Source of the DNA: Lycorma delicatula | Taxonomy: Eukaryota; Arthropoda; Insecta; Hemiptera; Fulgoridae | Reading direction: 5' to 3' | Length of the DNA stretch: 64,000 nucleotides | Assembly (NCBI RefSeq): GCF_047948215.1 | Contig: NC_134456.1 | Coordinates: 195,097,034-195,161,033 of the forward strand | Shown here: positions 1 through 10,863 of the stretch, in pieces | Position numbering within the stretch: position 1 is the stretch's first letter | How the letters are laid out: the number at the start of each line of letters is the position of its first letter | Notes under the pieces: model-generated | Told to the model about the DNA's origin: nothing | Database searches by the model: none | The model's input: the letters and a program-made list of their open reading frames with translations, nothing else | Program-made: the position numbers and the translations under genes

Positions 1-93
1 TCCGCCCCCTTAGCTTAGACATAAACACCAATACTCCGAGTGATGTCATTCCGTACAATAATAAGTGATGATGTGCTCAGACAACAGGCACCG

Positions 94-397
94 TTAAACC
101 CACCGGGTTGGTCTAGTGGTTAACGCGTCTTCCCAAATCAGCTGATTTGGAAGTCAAGAGTTACAGCGTTCAAGTCCTAGTAAAGCCAGTTATTTTTACA
201 CGGATTTGAATACTAGATCGTGGATACCGGTGTTCTTTGGTGGTTGGGTTTCAATTAACCACACATCTCAGGAATGGTCGAACTGAGAATGTACAAGACT
301 ACACTTCATTTACACTCATACATATCATCCTCATTCATCCTCTGAAGAATTATCTAAACGGTAGTTACCGGAGGCTAAACAGGAAAAAGAAAGAAAG
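94..397 (+). mobile_element. SINE-A copy 1 (tRNA-derived SINE)
   Basis: A short non-coding retroposon whose first ~85 bp look like a tRNA gene. A box A-like TGGTCTAGTGGTTAACG lies at 109-125 and a box B-like GTTCAAGTCC at 168-177, as expected of an internal RNA polymerase III promoter. Between them is a perfect 18-bp palindrome, CCAAATCAGCTGATTTGG (133-150). The body continues through a conserved block and ends in an A-rich tail near 381-397. Flanking 11-bp repeats AACAGGCACCG (83-93) and AACAGGGACCG (398-408), with one mismatch, look like a target-site duplication. Six other copies of the same unit occur in this window, all on the minus strand. A reading frame of 115 codons across it is a by-product of the repeat and not a gene. 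Confidence 0.88.
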
Positions 398-408
398 AAC
401 AGGGACCG

Positions 409-1142
409 GAATGTACCGATCACTAGCGGAAAATCCCGATTCGTTAGTACACGTCTCGTGGTGGTCAGGTGTATATTTGTTATATTATTATATACCGATA
501 TACCGTATGTATATAGATATATATGCGAAATATATATTAATAATATATTTTTTATTTATTTATATAATTTGTTTTTCTTCATAAAATAATGAACTATATA
601 ACCAAAAAGTAATTACTCAAATTAACAATTACACAACTGGAAAACTATTTCTTTTGGCATCCTTTTCTGATTTCATTTAATGTTCATATTCATCAATTTA
701 TTTAAAAAAAGGACCTGCTTATACCTGATTTTATTAATATTACAGATGTTTTAATTCACCTTATAAATTCATGTTTTTCTATTATTATTTAATATTGAAT
801 TTTTAATCATTTTAATTATATTTTTATAGTTCTATTTAGAGCCCATTACAGAGCAGTCTGACTGAATTATGTGTAGTTTTTCTTTTAAGGGTTTATTCTA
901 ATATCGTTAAATATCATCTTTTCTTTAAGAAGTAATAATGTTTTTTTTTTTTTTGTTACAAAACTTTTTTACTAAGTATATGAAATCAGAAATACTAATT
1001 ATTATTATCTCCGAAATTAATCAGAAAAACATTAGCTTGAAAAATGACCAATCGATGATACAAATTGTTCACACTGAATAATAAGAACCAGTAAAGTATA
1101 TTTTAGTTCTTGGGATGAATCAATTTTTAACACTTAATAATC
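409..1142. other. AT-rich DNA, nothing recognised
   Basis: Very AT-rich spacer with an A/T-simple stretch near 480-590 and a T run near 940-954. No coding signal, RNA gene or repeat boundary seen. Confidence 0.5.
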
Positions 1143-1217
1143 CCATTCCGAAACGCCGCCCACCAGGGCAACCCACCCGGAGGGCCTAGCTGCGGAGGGC
1201 GTGCCGGGAGAAGCTAG
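1143..1217. other. 75-bp GC-rich island of unknown origin
   Basis: A sharply bounded GC-rich block inside very AT-rich DNA. One plus frame stays open across it, reading TPPTRATHPEGLAAEGVPGE, but there is no start codon or obvious splice context. It could be a fragment of a mobile element or an old coding exon. I do not recognise it. Confidence 0.4.
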
Positions 1218-1662
1218 TAAAGATAAAAAAATATTAAGTAGACTTATTTTATTTCACCTTTATTTTGTTAACCGTTGCAACTTCAGTTAGATATTTCCTT
1301 TTTTTAATTGAAAAAAAAACTAATGGAAGATCTTTTTTCTTTCTTTTTAAAGCATTTGAAAAAGAAATTAATGGCAATTGGAATTTTTGCTAATTAATGC
1401 ATTTTAGAAAGAAAGTGATGTGTGTATGAGATCATACACATGAAATCACACGTTCTGAAATGTTCCTTTGTTTGCTAAGTTTTTCTTCTTTTTTTCATTT
1501 AGGATTCGTTTTCAGTTCTACTCCAAAATATTAATTTATAATTATGTTTTATTAACTATCTAATAATAAATCGTTTGTTATTGTCTTACTCAAATGAGTA
1601 AGAATTTTTTTTTGATTGAACTATTTCTCGTGGCGGTTATTGATCGCTTTCAAATAATAATT

Positions 1663-1698
<36 letters not shown>

Positions 1699-1974
1699 CA
1701 TTTTTTAAAAACTATTATTGAGCAGTGATGGTGGTAAAAATTGAATCACTTTTCACTTTGCAAGTACTACTTTGCCCACAATGTACAAGTAATAGTGCTT
1801 TCTTGCCATTACTTAACACATTTTCTTAACTGAATTATCATAACAAATATAATTTTAGGAGTTGAAATTTAAAAAATATTCATTCGGGAATATAATAGGT
1901 ATTACCTAGAAAATGACCATTAACTAGACAACTGTTAGTTAAAAAATCCATTGGAATGGATTTTTGGGTCCCAA
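1218..1974. other. AT-rich DNA with a (TA)n microsatellite
   Basis: AT-rich spacer. A pure TA run of about 14 units occupies 1669-1696. Nothing else recognised. Confidence 0.5.
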
Positions 1975-2302
<328 letters not shown>

Positions 2303-3066
2303 TGTAAAAAAAAATGATTAGATTTGTAATAGACATTTCAAAATATTTTTATTTATTTGTAATTCAACAGCAATATCTCTAGCAACATTAGGTAATTAAG
2401 TAAGTTAAAAATGCATTTAAAAACAGAGCAACAGATACATTATACTGAAAAATATAAAGTATATTAATTACTAAAAAAAGGGGAAGTAATGAATTTAATT
2501 TTTTTAAATCGAGACAGGAAAAGGTAAAACTTTTTAAATGGAATCAGAAACACGTTGGAATCAACACGATAATTCACTTCCATGCAATATAGAAAATCTC
2601 TTACAAAAAAAAAAAAATAACATGATTAATATTATGAAGATGGTTTTTATTAGTTTTTTAATAAAATTGAAATAAAAAATGAGGTATAATATTTTCACAC
2701 AATCGCAATTTAACAGATGAATATTTCTTCGAGTTAGAATACTAACTGAAAGTGTAAGTATTCTCAATAAGCCTATTATTGTAAAATAAGCTAAGAAATA
2801 CCGTCTACGAAATACTTCACAATTATCCATTTATATTACTGATCAGAGAATAATCAAACAACATGTTCATAATTTAAAAACGTTTCCTCAAGTTTCTAAA
2901 TATTCCATAAAGTGTCTGGCTTTTTGTCGATCAATCCGAAAAATATTATTATACAATTTACAAGTCATCCAATCAATTCTCAGCAAATAAAAACGAAAAA
3001 ATAATCAAATTCTGATTACTTTCATTATAATAAAAAAAGCATAGGCAGATGGTTACTATAGTGTCT
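2303..3066. other. AT-rich DNA, nothing recognised
   Basis: No supported gene or repeat. Homopolymer A/T runs only. Confidence 0.5.
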
Positions 3067-3076
3067 TTTTTTGTCT

Positions 3077-3370
3077 TCAGTCATTTGACTGGTTTGATGC
3101 AGCACTCCAAGATTCCCTATCTAGTGCTAGTCTTTTCATTTCGGTATACTCTCTACATTCTACATCCCTAACAATTTCTTTTACATATTCCAAACGCTGC
3201 CTGTCTGCAAAATTCTTCTTATCTACCTGTCCCTCCAATATCAAAGCGACTTTTTCAGGATGCCTTAAGATGTGGCCTATATGTCTCACTCTTGTTTTAA
3301 CTATATTTTTCCATACGCTTCTTTCTTCATCAATTTGCCGCAACACCTCTTCATTTGTCACTTTATCCAC
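3077..3370 (-). pseudogene. LINE C-terminal region, open for 97 codons
   Basis: An open frame starting at MDKVTNEEVLRQIDEERSVW, with HIGHILRHPEK, ILEGQVDKKN, RLEYVKEIVRDV and MKRLALDRESWSAASNQSND. This is the C-terminal segment after the RT, found in the same LINE group. The conserved GHILRH and DR.SW blocks are intact. It ends 10 bp before the element's A-rich 3' end. The 3' part being the best preserved fits the sequence shared with the short tail-only copies. Confidence 0.88.
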
Positions 3371-3569
3371 CCCCTGATTTTTAACATTCTCCTACAGCAC
3401 CACGTTTCAAAAGCTTCTAATCTTTTCTTCTCAGGTACTCCAATCGTCCAAGCTTCACTTCCATTATGCTCCAAACATATACTTTCAAATAATTTCCCTG
3501 ACGTTAAATTAATTTTTGATTAAGCAAATTATATTTCTAACTGGACGCTCGTTTCTCCTGCGCTATTCG

Positions 3570-4470
3570 GAATTTTATATCGTTCCTGCTTCACCATCTT
3601 TAGTAATTCTTCTTTCCAAATAACAGAATTCTTCTACCTCCATAATCTTTTCTCTTTCTATTTTTATATTCAGTGGTCCATCTACGTTATTTCTAGTACA
3701 TTTCATTACTTTGGTTTTGTTTTATTTTATTTTCATGCGGTAGTTCTTGCGTAGGACTTCATCCATGCCATTCACTGTTTCATCTAAATCTTTTTACTCT
3801 CAGCTACAATTACTATATCATCAGAAAACCGTAGCATCTTTATCTATTCACCTTGTACTGTTACTCCGGATCTAAAGTGTTCTTTAACATCATTAACTGC
3901 TGGTTCTATGTAAAGATTAAAAAGTAACGAGGATAGGGAACATCTTTGTCGGACTCCCTTTTTTATAACCGCTTCTATCTTAACCCTTCGATTATTACTG
4001 ATGCTGTTTGGTTCCTGTAAATGTTAGCAATTGTTCTATTTCTATACTTCAACCCTAAACTTTTTAAAATGCTGAACATCTAATTCCAGTCTACGTTAGC
4101 AAATGCATTTTCAAAGTTTATTAATCTGAGCGCTAAAATTGCTTCCCTTGTCCCTTGTCATTTTCTGAAACTATATTCTTCTTTCGAAACACTTCTTCCC
4201 TCTTGGCTCAATTCTTCTGTACAAAATTCTAGTTAAGATTTTAGATGCATGAGTAATTAAGTTAATTACTCATTCTTCACAGTTACCTGCTCCTGCTTTC
4301 TTTGATATCATGACAACAACACTCTTTTTGCAGTCTAACCGAAATTACCCTTTTTCTTAACTATTACATACCAGTTTGTGTAATCTAACGCTTCCTCACC
4401 TGCAATGCGCAGTAATTCTGCAGGTATCCCGTCTATCCCAGGAGCCTTTCTGCTATTCAAACCTTTTAAT
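3570..4470 (-). pseudogene. LINE reverse transcriptase domain remnant
   Basis: Minus-strand translation shows the ordered RT motifs. RKAPGIDGIPAELL lies near 4450-4405. The motif A region reads NFENAFANVDWN (near 4120-4085; family form resembles FEKAFDSVDW, so the catalytic aspartate is changed to asparagine). GVRQRCSLS lies near 3955-3930, and RFSDDIVIVAE near 3835-3800 is the YADD-type catalytic box. Stops and frameshifts lie between them. The loss of the motif A aspartate and the breaks make it inactive. Confidence 0.88.
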
Positions 4471-4615
4471 GGTCTATTAAATTCAGATCTTAATATTGTA
4501 TCTCCTTTTTCTCCTCTTCGACTTCCTCTTCTTCCTTTATAACACCAGTTTCTAATTCATATTCTACATATAACTCTTCAATATATTCCATTCACCTATC
4601 AACTTTTTCTTTCGG

Positions 4616-5097
4616 TTAGTAAATCGGATTACCATCTTTATTTAACACAATATTAGATTTTAACTTATGTACCCCAAAAGTTTCCTTAACATTTTTATAT
4701 GCTCCGTATATTTTACCTATGATCATTTGTCTTTCCACTTCTGAACACTTTTCTTTAATCCAATTTTCTTTCGCCAATTTGCACTTTCTGTTTATAGTAT
4801 TTCTTAATTGTAAATAGTTCCTTTTACCTTCTTCATCACTAGCATTCTTATATTTTCTACGTTCATCTATCAGCTGCCATATATATATTCTTATATTCAA
4901 GGTTTTCTTTCAGTTCTCTTGGTTCCGCCTAAGTTCGCTTTTGCTGATTTAAGAAAATCCTTTTTAACATTCTCCCATTCTTCTTCAATATTTTCTACCT
5001 TATCGTTTTTACTCAGATCTCTTCCTATATCCTCCACAAAAATCTTTACCTCCTCTTCCTCAAGCTTCTCTAAATTCCACCGATTCATTTGACACAT
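4616..5097 (-). pseudogene. LINE linker between endonuclease and RT
   Basis: Two adjacent open pieces, 5097-4897 (starting at MCQMNRWNLEKLEEEEVK) and 4900-4616 (with LIDERRKYKNASDEEGKRNY). They are rich in lysine and glutamate, typical of the helical linker that precedes the reverse transcriptase in this LINE type. The two pieces are in different frames with a 4-bp overlap, so one frameshift separates them. Confidence 0.7.
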
Positions 5098-5110
5098 TTT
5101 CTTCAGGTTT

Positions 5111-5800
5111 TTAAATCCCCAATCTAAATTTCATTATCAGTAAATTATGGTCGCTATCATTGTCTGCTCCAGGATATGCTTTGCAATCGACGAGTTGATT
5201 TCTGAATCTATCTGAGTTAACATAATCTATCTGATCCTTTGCAGTATCACCAGGCTTTTTCCAATGTGTGTATTCTTCTATTATGATTTTTAAACTGTGT
5301 GTTGGCAATTAATAAATTTTACTTCGTGCAACACTCAATAAGACGGTTCCCTCATTCATTCCTTTTGCCCAGCCCGTATTCATCTACAACATTTCCTTCC
5401 TTGCCTTTTCTCATGCCTGTGTTCCAATCTCTAACTATTATAAAATTTTCAATTTAACTCTGGTCTCTTTTCAATTCGATTAAATTATTAAATTTTCATC
5501 CCCTTTAATGTGTTTAACTGCTTCGTCAATTGGTGGCACTTGTAGGCATGTAGACGTTAACAATCATTGTCGGCTTAGGTTTTGATTTTATCCTTTTTGC
5601 AATGATTCTATCGCTAAGCTTTTTGAAATACTCTACTCCCCTCCCTATCGTCTTGTCCATTACAAAATCTATTCCTGCCAGTCCTTTATTTGACGCTGAT
5701 TAAATTATTCTAGAAATCCCCTGACCAAAAGTCGTTTTTCTCTTCCCACTGAACTTTGCTGATTCCTACTACATCTACATTTAACCTATTCATATATTGT
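5111..5800 (-). pseudogene. LINE endonuclease domain remnant
   Basis: Reading the minus strand, NVDVVGISKVQWEEKNDFW near 5780-5720 corresponds to the segment of LINE apurinic endonucleases that holds the catalytic glutamate region (usually ExxW). Further along is NVYMPT and, near the domain end, PGADNDSDHNLL, which matches the conserved SDH motif with its catalytic histidine. The downstream part (5308-5111) is still open for 65 codons; the rest is interrupted. In a live element this domain nicks the target DNA to prime reverse transcription. Here it is disabled by stops and indels. Confidence 0.85.
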
Positions 5801-5810
5801 CTATCGTAGA

Positions 5811-7369
5811 GTAAAACTTCTGTTTTATAAATAAATGTTTTAAATTGGAAATGAAAAAACGTTTACGTTTGTTTAAAAAAAAAAAAATATCCAACGGTAA
5901 AAATGTAAAAGAATCAATCATAATTATATTTCATCACATAACGACGAAAATTGTCGATCACAAAGAGATTATCCTGATATCGATATTAAATTATAAACAC
6001 TCTAGTACTGCGCTACACTGAATGACATGAATAAGAAATTGAAAAATGTATAACTGAAATACACATGTGCTGATTTTTGACAGGTTTGACAAGAGACGGA
6101 AATGTAAAGAAGTGAACAAAATCACTGCAACGGTTTTGACAAGAGTAATATTCAAAAAATAGAACCTGCCAAAGCACAAACGATATCTATAAGCCGTATT
6201 CGTAAAACAAGACAAAATTTTTATATTAGTTTAAATTTTTAATAAAAAGAATTTTTTAAAATTAAAATATAATAATTTTCTTAAATTATTTCTGATATAA
6301 AAATTTTAGAAATGAAACGTTAAGAATTAATGGCATTAATCAATGTTTGAGCAGAGGACTGAATTCAAGCCAATAATTTTAATACGAAAAGAATGTCATT
6401 TACATAAATTTAATAACAAACTAAATTCGATACGAACAAAAGATAATTATTTATTGTCATTTCATAAATCATTTTTCATTGCCAAGATAAAAAAAAATAA
6501 ACGTACGATACATACATAATCCATTCTAATAAATTTTTGCTGTAATATATAGTGTAATAAATCTACCACTGAGTAAGTAAATCGGTCTACGTACTGTAAT
6601 TATAGAAGTAATAGCCATTTTAGATATATTATTATGTTAAACAAACACGAGTGCGCAGGGGGGGGGGGGGTCTATACACTTTTTTTCTTGCTTTAATTAC
6701 AATTTACTATTCTCGATCAATTGTCACTAAGTTTATACAGTATTCGAGAATACTTCAACCCTCATATGTCAATATTTATAACTGAATTCAGGAGTTTTAA
6801 TATAGAAGTTAATAGTATTTCACATAGAAAAATATGTTAGAGTAACATAAAAAACAAACATCAAGTAACGAAAAGAAAAATATATATAACTTATAACTTT
6901 ATTTACGAAATTATAGCTTTGTCTTCTTATCTTAAACACCACAGATTCTACTTCGATGAAAGTTAAGTAACCTCTTCCCACACGGAATAAGCTTTAAAAG
7001 TTCAGCATTCACTTAACATAAAAGGGCACTATGGAGAATATAAGGCGTAAAATAATTACGCACAAGTTCATTAAACCTGTATTGAAAATCTAATTTATAG
7101 GTCTTTAGAAATAGTATTACAGCTTTTGAAAACTTCATTTGTGGTTTATAAACTATTTTTCAGCAGCCGTATTTACTTATTTTTTTACCTCAGGATTTTT
7201 ATCTTTTTACTTTCCCGTCTAAATAGCGCTATAGCAGAACTATAGCTATAAATGGGAAAGTATTGTAATCGGTCCAATTTTGGCATATGCGATTTTCACC
7301 GGATATTGATGTTTTGAAACCTTAGGCCAAAAAAAAACAAAAAAACCGAATGGATATTTTCCAGATATT

Positions 7370-7370
<1 letters not shown>
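5811..7370. other. AT-rich DNA; poly-G tract at 6658-6670
   Basis: No gene recognised. A run of 13 consecutive G at 6658-6670 stands out against the AT-rich background. A small open frame on the minus strand (6215-5991) has no recognisable motif and is judged noise. Confidence 0.5.
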
Positions 7371-7419
<49 letters not shown>

Positions 7420-7429
7420 TGTGTGTGTT
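7371..7429. repeat. (GT)n microsatellite
   Basis: About 29 GT units with one GGGT interruption near 7415, at the left edge of a less AT-rich repeat-like segment. Confidence 0.97.
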
Positions 7430-7782
7430 CAGTGACGGCCTCTAAATCACCTTATCTCCAGTACTAAACTAATTTTGACCAAACTTGGTCAGATTACTTC
7501 TGTATATGGGGTATTGATGCCGTTAAATTTTCAACTTAAAAGGTCAAGGAGGTGAGGCAGTACAGCAAGGTCAGTCTCAGTTTCTCGACATTTCGCCTAA
7601 TTAAGGTCATATTTTTCTTAGAAATATTTGTTGACAATTAAAAAAATAACAATATTTACAACAAAAAAAGCTTATTTGCAAAATAGCAACCCACCTCAAC
7701 AAAATGCTGTTGTAGTGGTCTACTACTTTGTGACGTCACAGGTGAGCGGTAGAGTTAAATAAATGAATAATATTTAAAGTGC

Positions 7783-7833
7783 AAAAAAGTAACTCGGTCT
7801 GGCTTGGTCTTGAACTCGATCGCCCAGTTGACT
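7783..7833 (+). repeat. Left copy of a 51-bp direct repeat flanking a SINE
   Basis: Identical to 8161-8211 except one base (CCCAGTTG here, CCCGGTTG there). It begins AAAAAAGTAACTCGG and ends GTTGACT. Much longer than a normal SINE target-site duplication. A 27-bp segment (7834-7860) separates it from the SINE tail. Confidence 0.95.
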
Positions 7834-7860
7834 GAGTACCTGGTGCGTTAAGTCCCGTGG

Positions 7861-8160
7861 CTTTTCTTTTTTTTCCTGTTTAGCCTCCGGTAACTACCGT
7901 TTAGATAATTCTTCAGAGGATGAATGAGGATGATGTGTATGAGTGTAAATGAAGTGTAGTCTTGTACATTCTCAGTTCGACCGTTCCTGAGATGTGTGGT
8001 TAATTGAAACCCAACCACCAAAGAACACCGGTATCCACGATCTAGTATTCAAATCCGTGTAAAAATAACTGGCTTTACTAGGACTTGAACGCTGTAACTC
8101 TCGACTTCCAAATCAGCTGATTTGGGAAGACGCGTTAACCACTAGACCAACCCGGTGGGT
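7861..8160 (-). mobile_element. SINE-A copy 2
   Basis: Minus-strand copy: the tRNA-like head is at the right (CCCACCGGGTTGGTCTAGTGG read on the minus strand from 8159, 20 bases or so), the palindromic AAATCAGCTGATTT follows, and the A-rich tail is at the left (7861-7876 as T-rich plus strand). It sits between two 51-bp direct repeats, 7783-7833 and 8161-8211. It is very similar to copy 1. Confidence 0.9.
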
Positions 8161-8211
8161 AAAAAAGTAACTCGGTCTGGCTTGGTCTTGAACTCGATCG
8201 CCCGGTTGACT
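8161..8211 (+). repeat. Right copy of the 51-bp direct repeat
   Basis: Abuts the head of SINE-A copy 2 directly and matches 7783-7833 with one mismatch. After it the sequence reads ATACTAGTCTG, a word that recurs at about 8234. Confidence 0.95.
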
Positions 8212-8560
8212 ATACTAGTCTGTACCCCTATACACCCGCGGCTATACTAGTCTGCCGATCGTACAAGCGAAATATATTCTATGTAAGTTGCGAAATTACA
8301 TTAGTTCAGTTAGTGCCGACCCTCGCCGCTAGTACCGTCACATCGGCCGAATTAAATACGATATGCGCGCGCTCTTTAGATAGAATCATTGAATTAATAA
8401 ACGAAAAAAATATTATATTTAAATAGAATGATAAATATTTTAAATAAAGTTTTGTGTGTAAGTTTATGTGGTGCATCAGAAATAACCCACAGTTGTCACG
8501 CGGCTAAAGCCGCGTTCCGGTAGCCCTACAATTATGTTGTCAGATTTTTTAAACAATATC

Positions 8561-9279
8561 TAAAATTGATTTCGTTAACTTATTCGAAAAAATCCAATTA
8601 GAAATTATTTAAATCAATCAATAAAAAAGTTTAATTAAAATAATAACTTGAAATTTACAGATAATTTAACCATTAAATTGAAGTTTAAAGAAAAAAAAAA
8701 GAAGTTACGTTTTGATCAGACCAAATATATAATCACTACAGTATATTAATAATACGTATTCTAATTTTTGCTAATGCAGCTATGGGAATCTCCTCATAAC
8801 ATCACACGCCGGATGTGGCTATACAGTAATCCGCTCGCTTTATTTAATAAAAAGATGTTCCCACCCGCTAACAGTCTAGCTTTATTCCAGTTACATAAAA
8901 TTTCGTACACTCAAATGAATTGTAGACACTAAAAAATGTATTTTAGCACTAAAATGCCCAACATACTACACAATTAAATCGCCTACAAATCGTTCAATAA
9001 ATATTCGTAGGCAAATTAGTACGTTAATAAATAATTATCTTTACCTTTTGGGTATTCTTCCGTTATGCACCAAGAAAAGTTAATTATTAATCTATTACTG
9101 TCGTAATCTAGTAGTAATATTTGCTATTTTATTTATATATATCAACGTAGCTAGTGTCACTGTTCCAACTACGCATGTCGTACAAGTCCATACTGCGCGC
9201 CATCATACAGGTCCGTATTTAACCGATTATTAATAATCAATTAAACAACATCGTCAAGTTTTTGCAATTCGTCGTCTAT
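8561..9279. other. AT-rich DNA, nothing recognised
   Basis: No supported feature. It could contain the left end of the transposon remnant that follows, but no terminal repeat was found. Confidence 0.45.
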
Positions 9280-9329
9280 TATGAATTTTGTGCGATTAAT
9301 TGTTGAAGGGTTACAAATGAAAATGATGA

Positions 9330-10137
9330 TATTTTGATTTTTTCCACGAACACGGTATTCTTTGGAGTCCGCGTAGATGTGAACAACATGAATATGAGAA
9401 TGCGTGGACGGGACAGGTGAATGTGGTCCAAGGACGGATTTACAGAATTTAAACAGTTATGCCATAATAATTTCTGACCCGTCTACATTACTATTTCGGA
9501 GAATAGTATTCTTCATTTATGCTCGAGCAAAGGGTATAGATAGCATCACTCAAGCTTTGTGAACACGAGTTACAAATCGACCACATCAGTTATGTGGACT
9601 TGGGAACTACCTGCGCGAGCTTTGTACTCTCGATATCATTAACAATCCGGTGGTAATCTACGTACTTGATATGACAGTTGAAATCGACGACAGTTTGTTC
9701 ACGCAACGAAAACAACGTTAGCCGCATACTGTCTCAGGAGCGGGTCTTCAGTGGTCATTGCAGAGAAACTAAGGAATGCTTTTATTGGTCGCTGTGCAAG
9801 ACCGAAGCGCGCTTTCTTTGATAAATTATATAAAAACGGGATCGACAATTATTTCGTATGAATGGCGGGCATATCGGGAATTCCAGTCCTGCCGTGAAAC
9901 TACGTCAATCTTCATTCGCCACCATCATTCAAATTTTGTATACCCACAAACGGAATCCCGAACACAAATTATAAAAAATACATGGAAATTAGGGAAACTC
10001 TCTAACAAATTCGGTGTGATACTGATAGAGGAATGACAAATTCGTACCTTGCCGACCTCACATGGCGTCACCAGTACAGAGTTCGGGATTTATTTCAAAA
10101 TATCCTCGCTGAGATTGCCGCTTATTGGCCTAAATAA
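9330..10137 (+). pseudogene. Decayed Merlin / IS1595-like (ISXO2 domain) transposase
   Basis: Plus-strand translation in several frames gives an ordered series matching this transposase family: FIYARAKGIDSITQAL (near 9515), LGNYLRELC, VEIDDSLFTQRKQ (near 9680; the family's EIDE..F block with the first catalytic aspartate), LLVAVQDRSALSLI, STIISYEWRAY (family form SDCWRAY), SNFVYPQTESRTQIIKNTW and, at the end, TWRHQYRVRDLFQNILAEIA followed by YWPK and a stop at 10135-10137. The second catalytic aspartate is replaced by tyrosine and the expected acidic residue before NTW is lysine, so the enzyme is dead. An 86-codon open piece spans 9776-10036. The role in a live element is cut-and-paste transposition. 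Terminal repeats were not found. Confidence 0.78.
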
Positions 10138-10863
10138 AAGGTAAATGATACTTAACATAATAACTAAAGAAAAGGATCACCCAAAAAACCATCATTTAAG
10201 TTACCTTGATACACAACGTTAATATACGTAACTTAACGGTAGAAACATTTACTTTATAACTTAAATAAAAATATGAATAATTCACAAAATCTTGAATACT
10301 TGCAAAAGATTATTCTATAGAGCACAATTTAACGTAAACCAGTTGAAAATTAACATTATTATTTCTTAACGGAAGAATACCATCTTTTATCTTAGATTAA
10401 ATAAAATAAAAATTAAATACTAAAATTCAAAATTAAGGTTATTCATCTTGAGAAAAGTGACGTATTTAAAATTTTTAGAATTAATCCTTGCTTCTCAAAA
10501 CGGTGCATAGATATAATTAAGAATTCACCATGTATGAGGTACATCTTAGTGGTTAAGTCTGAATCATTCCGTCACACCCACGTGTATAATTATTGTTTTA
10601 TGTGTATAATAACGTACTGTAAACTACCTGTAAGGCGATGATAAGCAATTAAACATTCTGTTTATGTCTAATAACGATAACATCAATTATAATGCTTCAA
10701 ACTATTATTCAATTCAGTGAAAGAAAGTATATCAGTCTGTGTTATCGTGTTAATCCATAAGGTACGATGCAGTTTTAGAATTCATTTTTATAACAGTTTA
10801 ATTCAGTGTTATTTTTATTCATTTTAATTTACCCTTTATTTTTGTGCAAATCGGGTTTTAACA
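10138..10863. other. AT-rich spacer between two transposase remnants
   Basis: Probably holds the untranslated ends of the flanking DNA transposons, but no inverted repeats could be matched by eye. Confidence 0.4.

Larger units (their letters stand above)
3067..5810 (-). mobile_element. Decayed endonuclease/reverse-transcriptase LINE, about 2.7 kb
   Basis: A non-LTR retrotransposon on the minus strand, truncated at its 5' end and broken by many frameshifts and stops, but with domains in the expected order. From the high coordinate down: apurinic-like endonuclease (5800-5111), linker (5097-4616), reverse transcriptase (about 4470-3570) and the C-terminal region (3370-3077). The 3' end is ATGACTGAAGACAAAAAAA. 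The same 3' end occurs in two short copies at 13053 and 44964. It resembles LINEs common in insect genomes; I cannot fix the clade by eye. There is no convincing target-site duplication. Confidence 0.9.
7430..8560. repeat. Repeat-like host segment interrupted by a SINE
   Basis: A block of more balanced base composition starting just after a GT microsatellite, with phrases such as GACCAAACTTGGTC, and, after the SINE, CpG-rich sequence up to about 8560. It holds a 7-bp-arm hairpin CGCGGCTAAAGCCGCG (499-514 within 8 kb, i.e. 8499-8514). No protein similarity seen. It is probably an old mobile element of unknown class; that is inference. Confidence 0.45.

Noticed and set aside
109..177. A functional tRNA gene in SINE-A
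   Set aside because: The anticodon arm is replaced by an 18-bp palindrome and the unit is repeated seven times with target-site duplications.
7371..8560. Helitron
   Set aside because: No TC start, no CTRR end with hairpin at the right place and no Rep/helicase similarity were seen.
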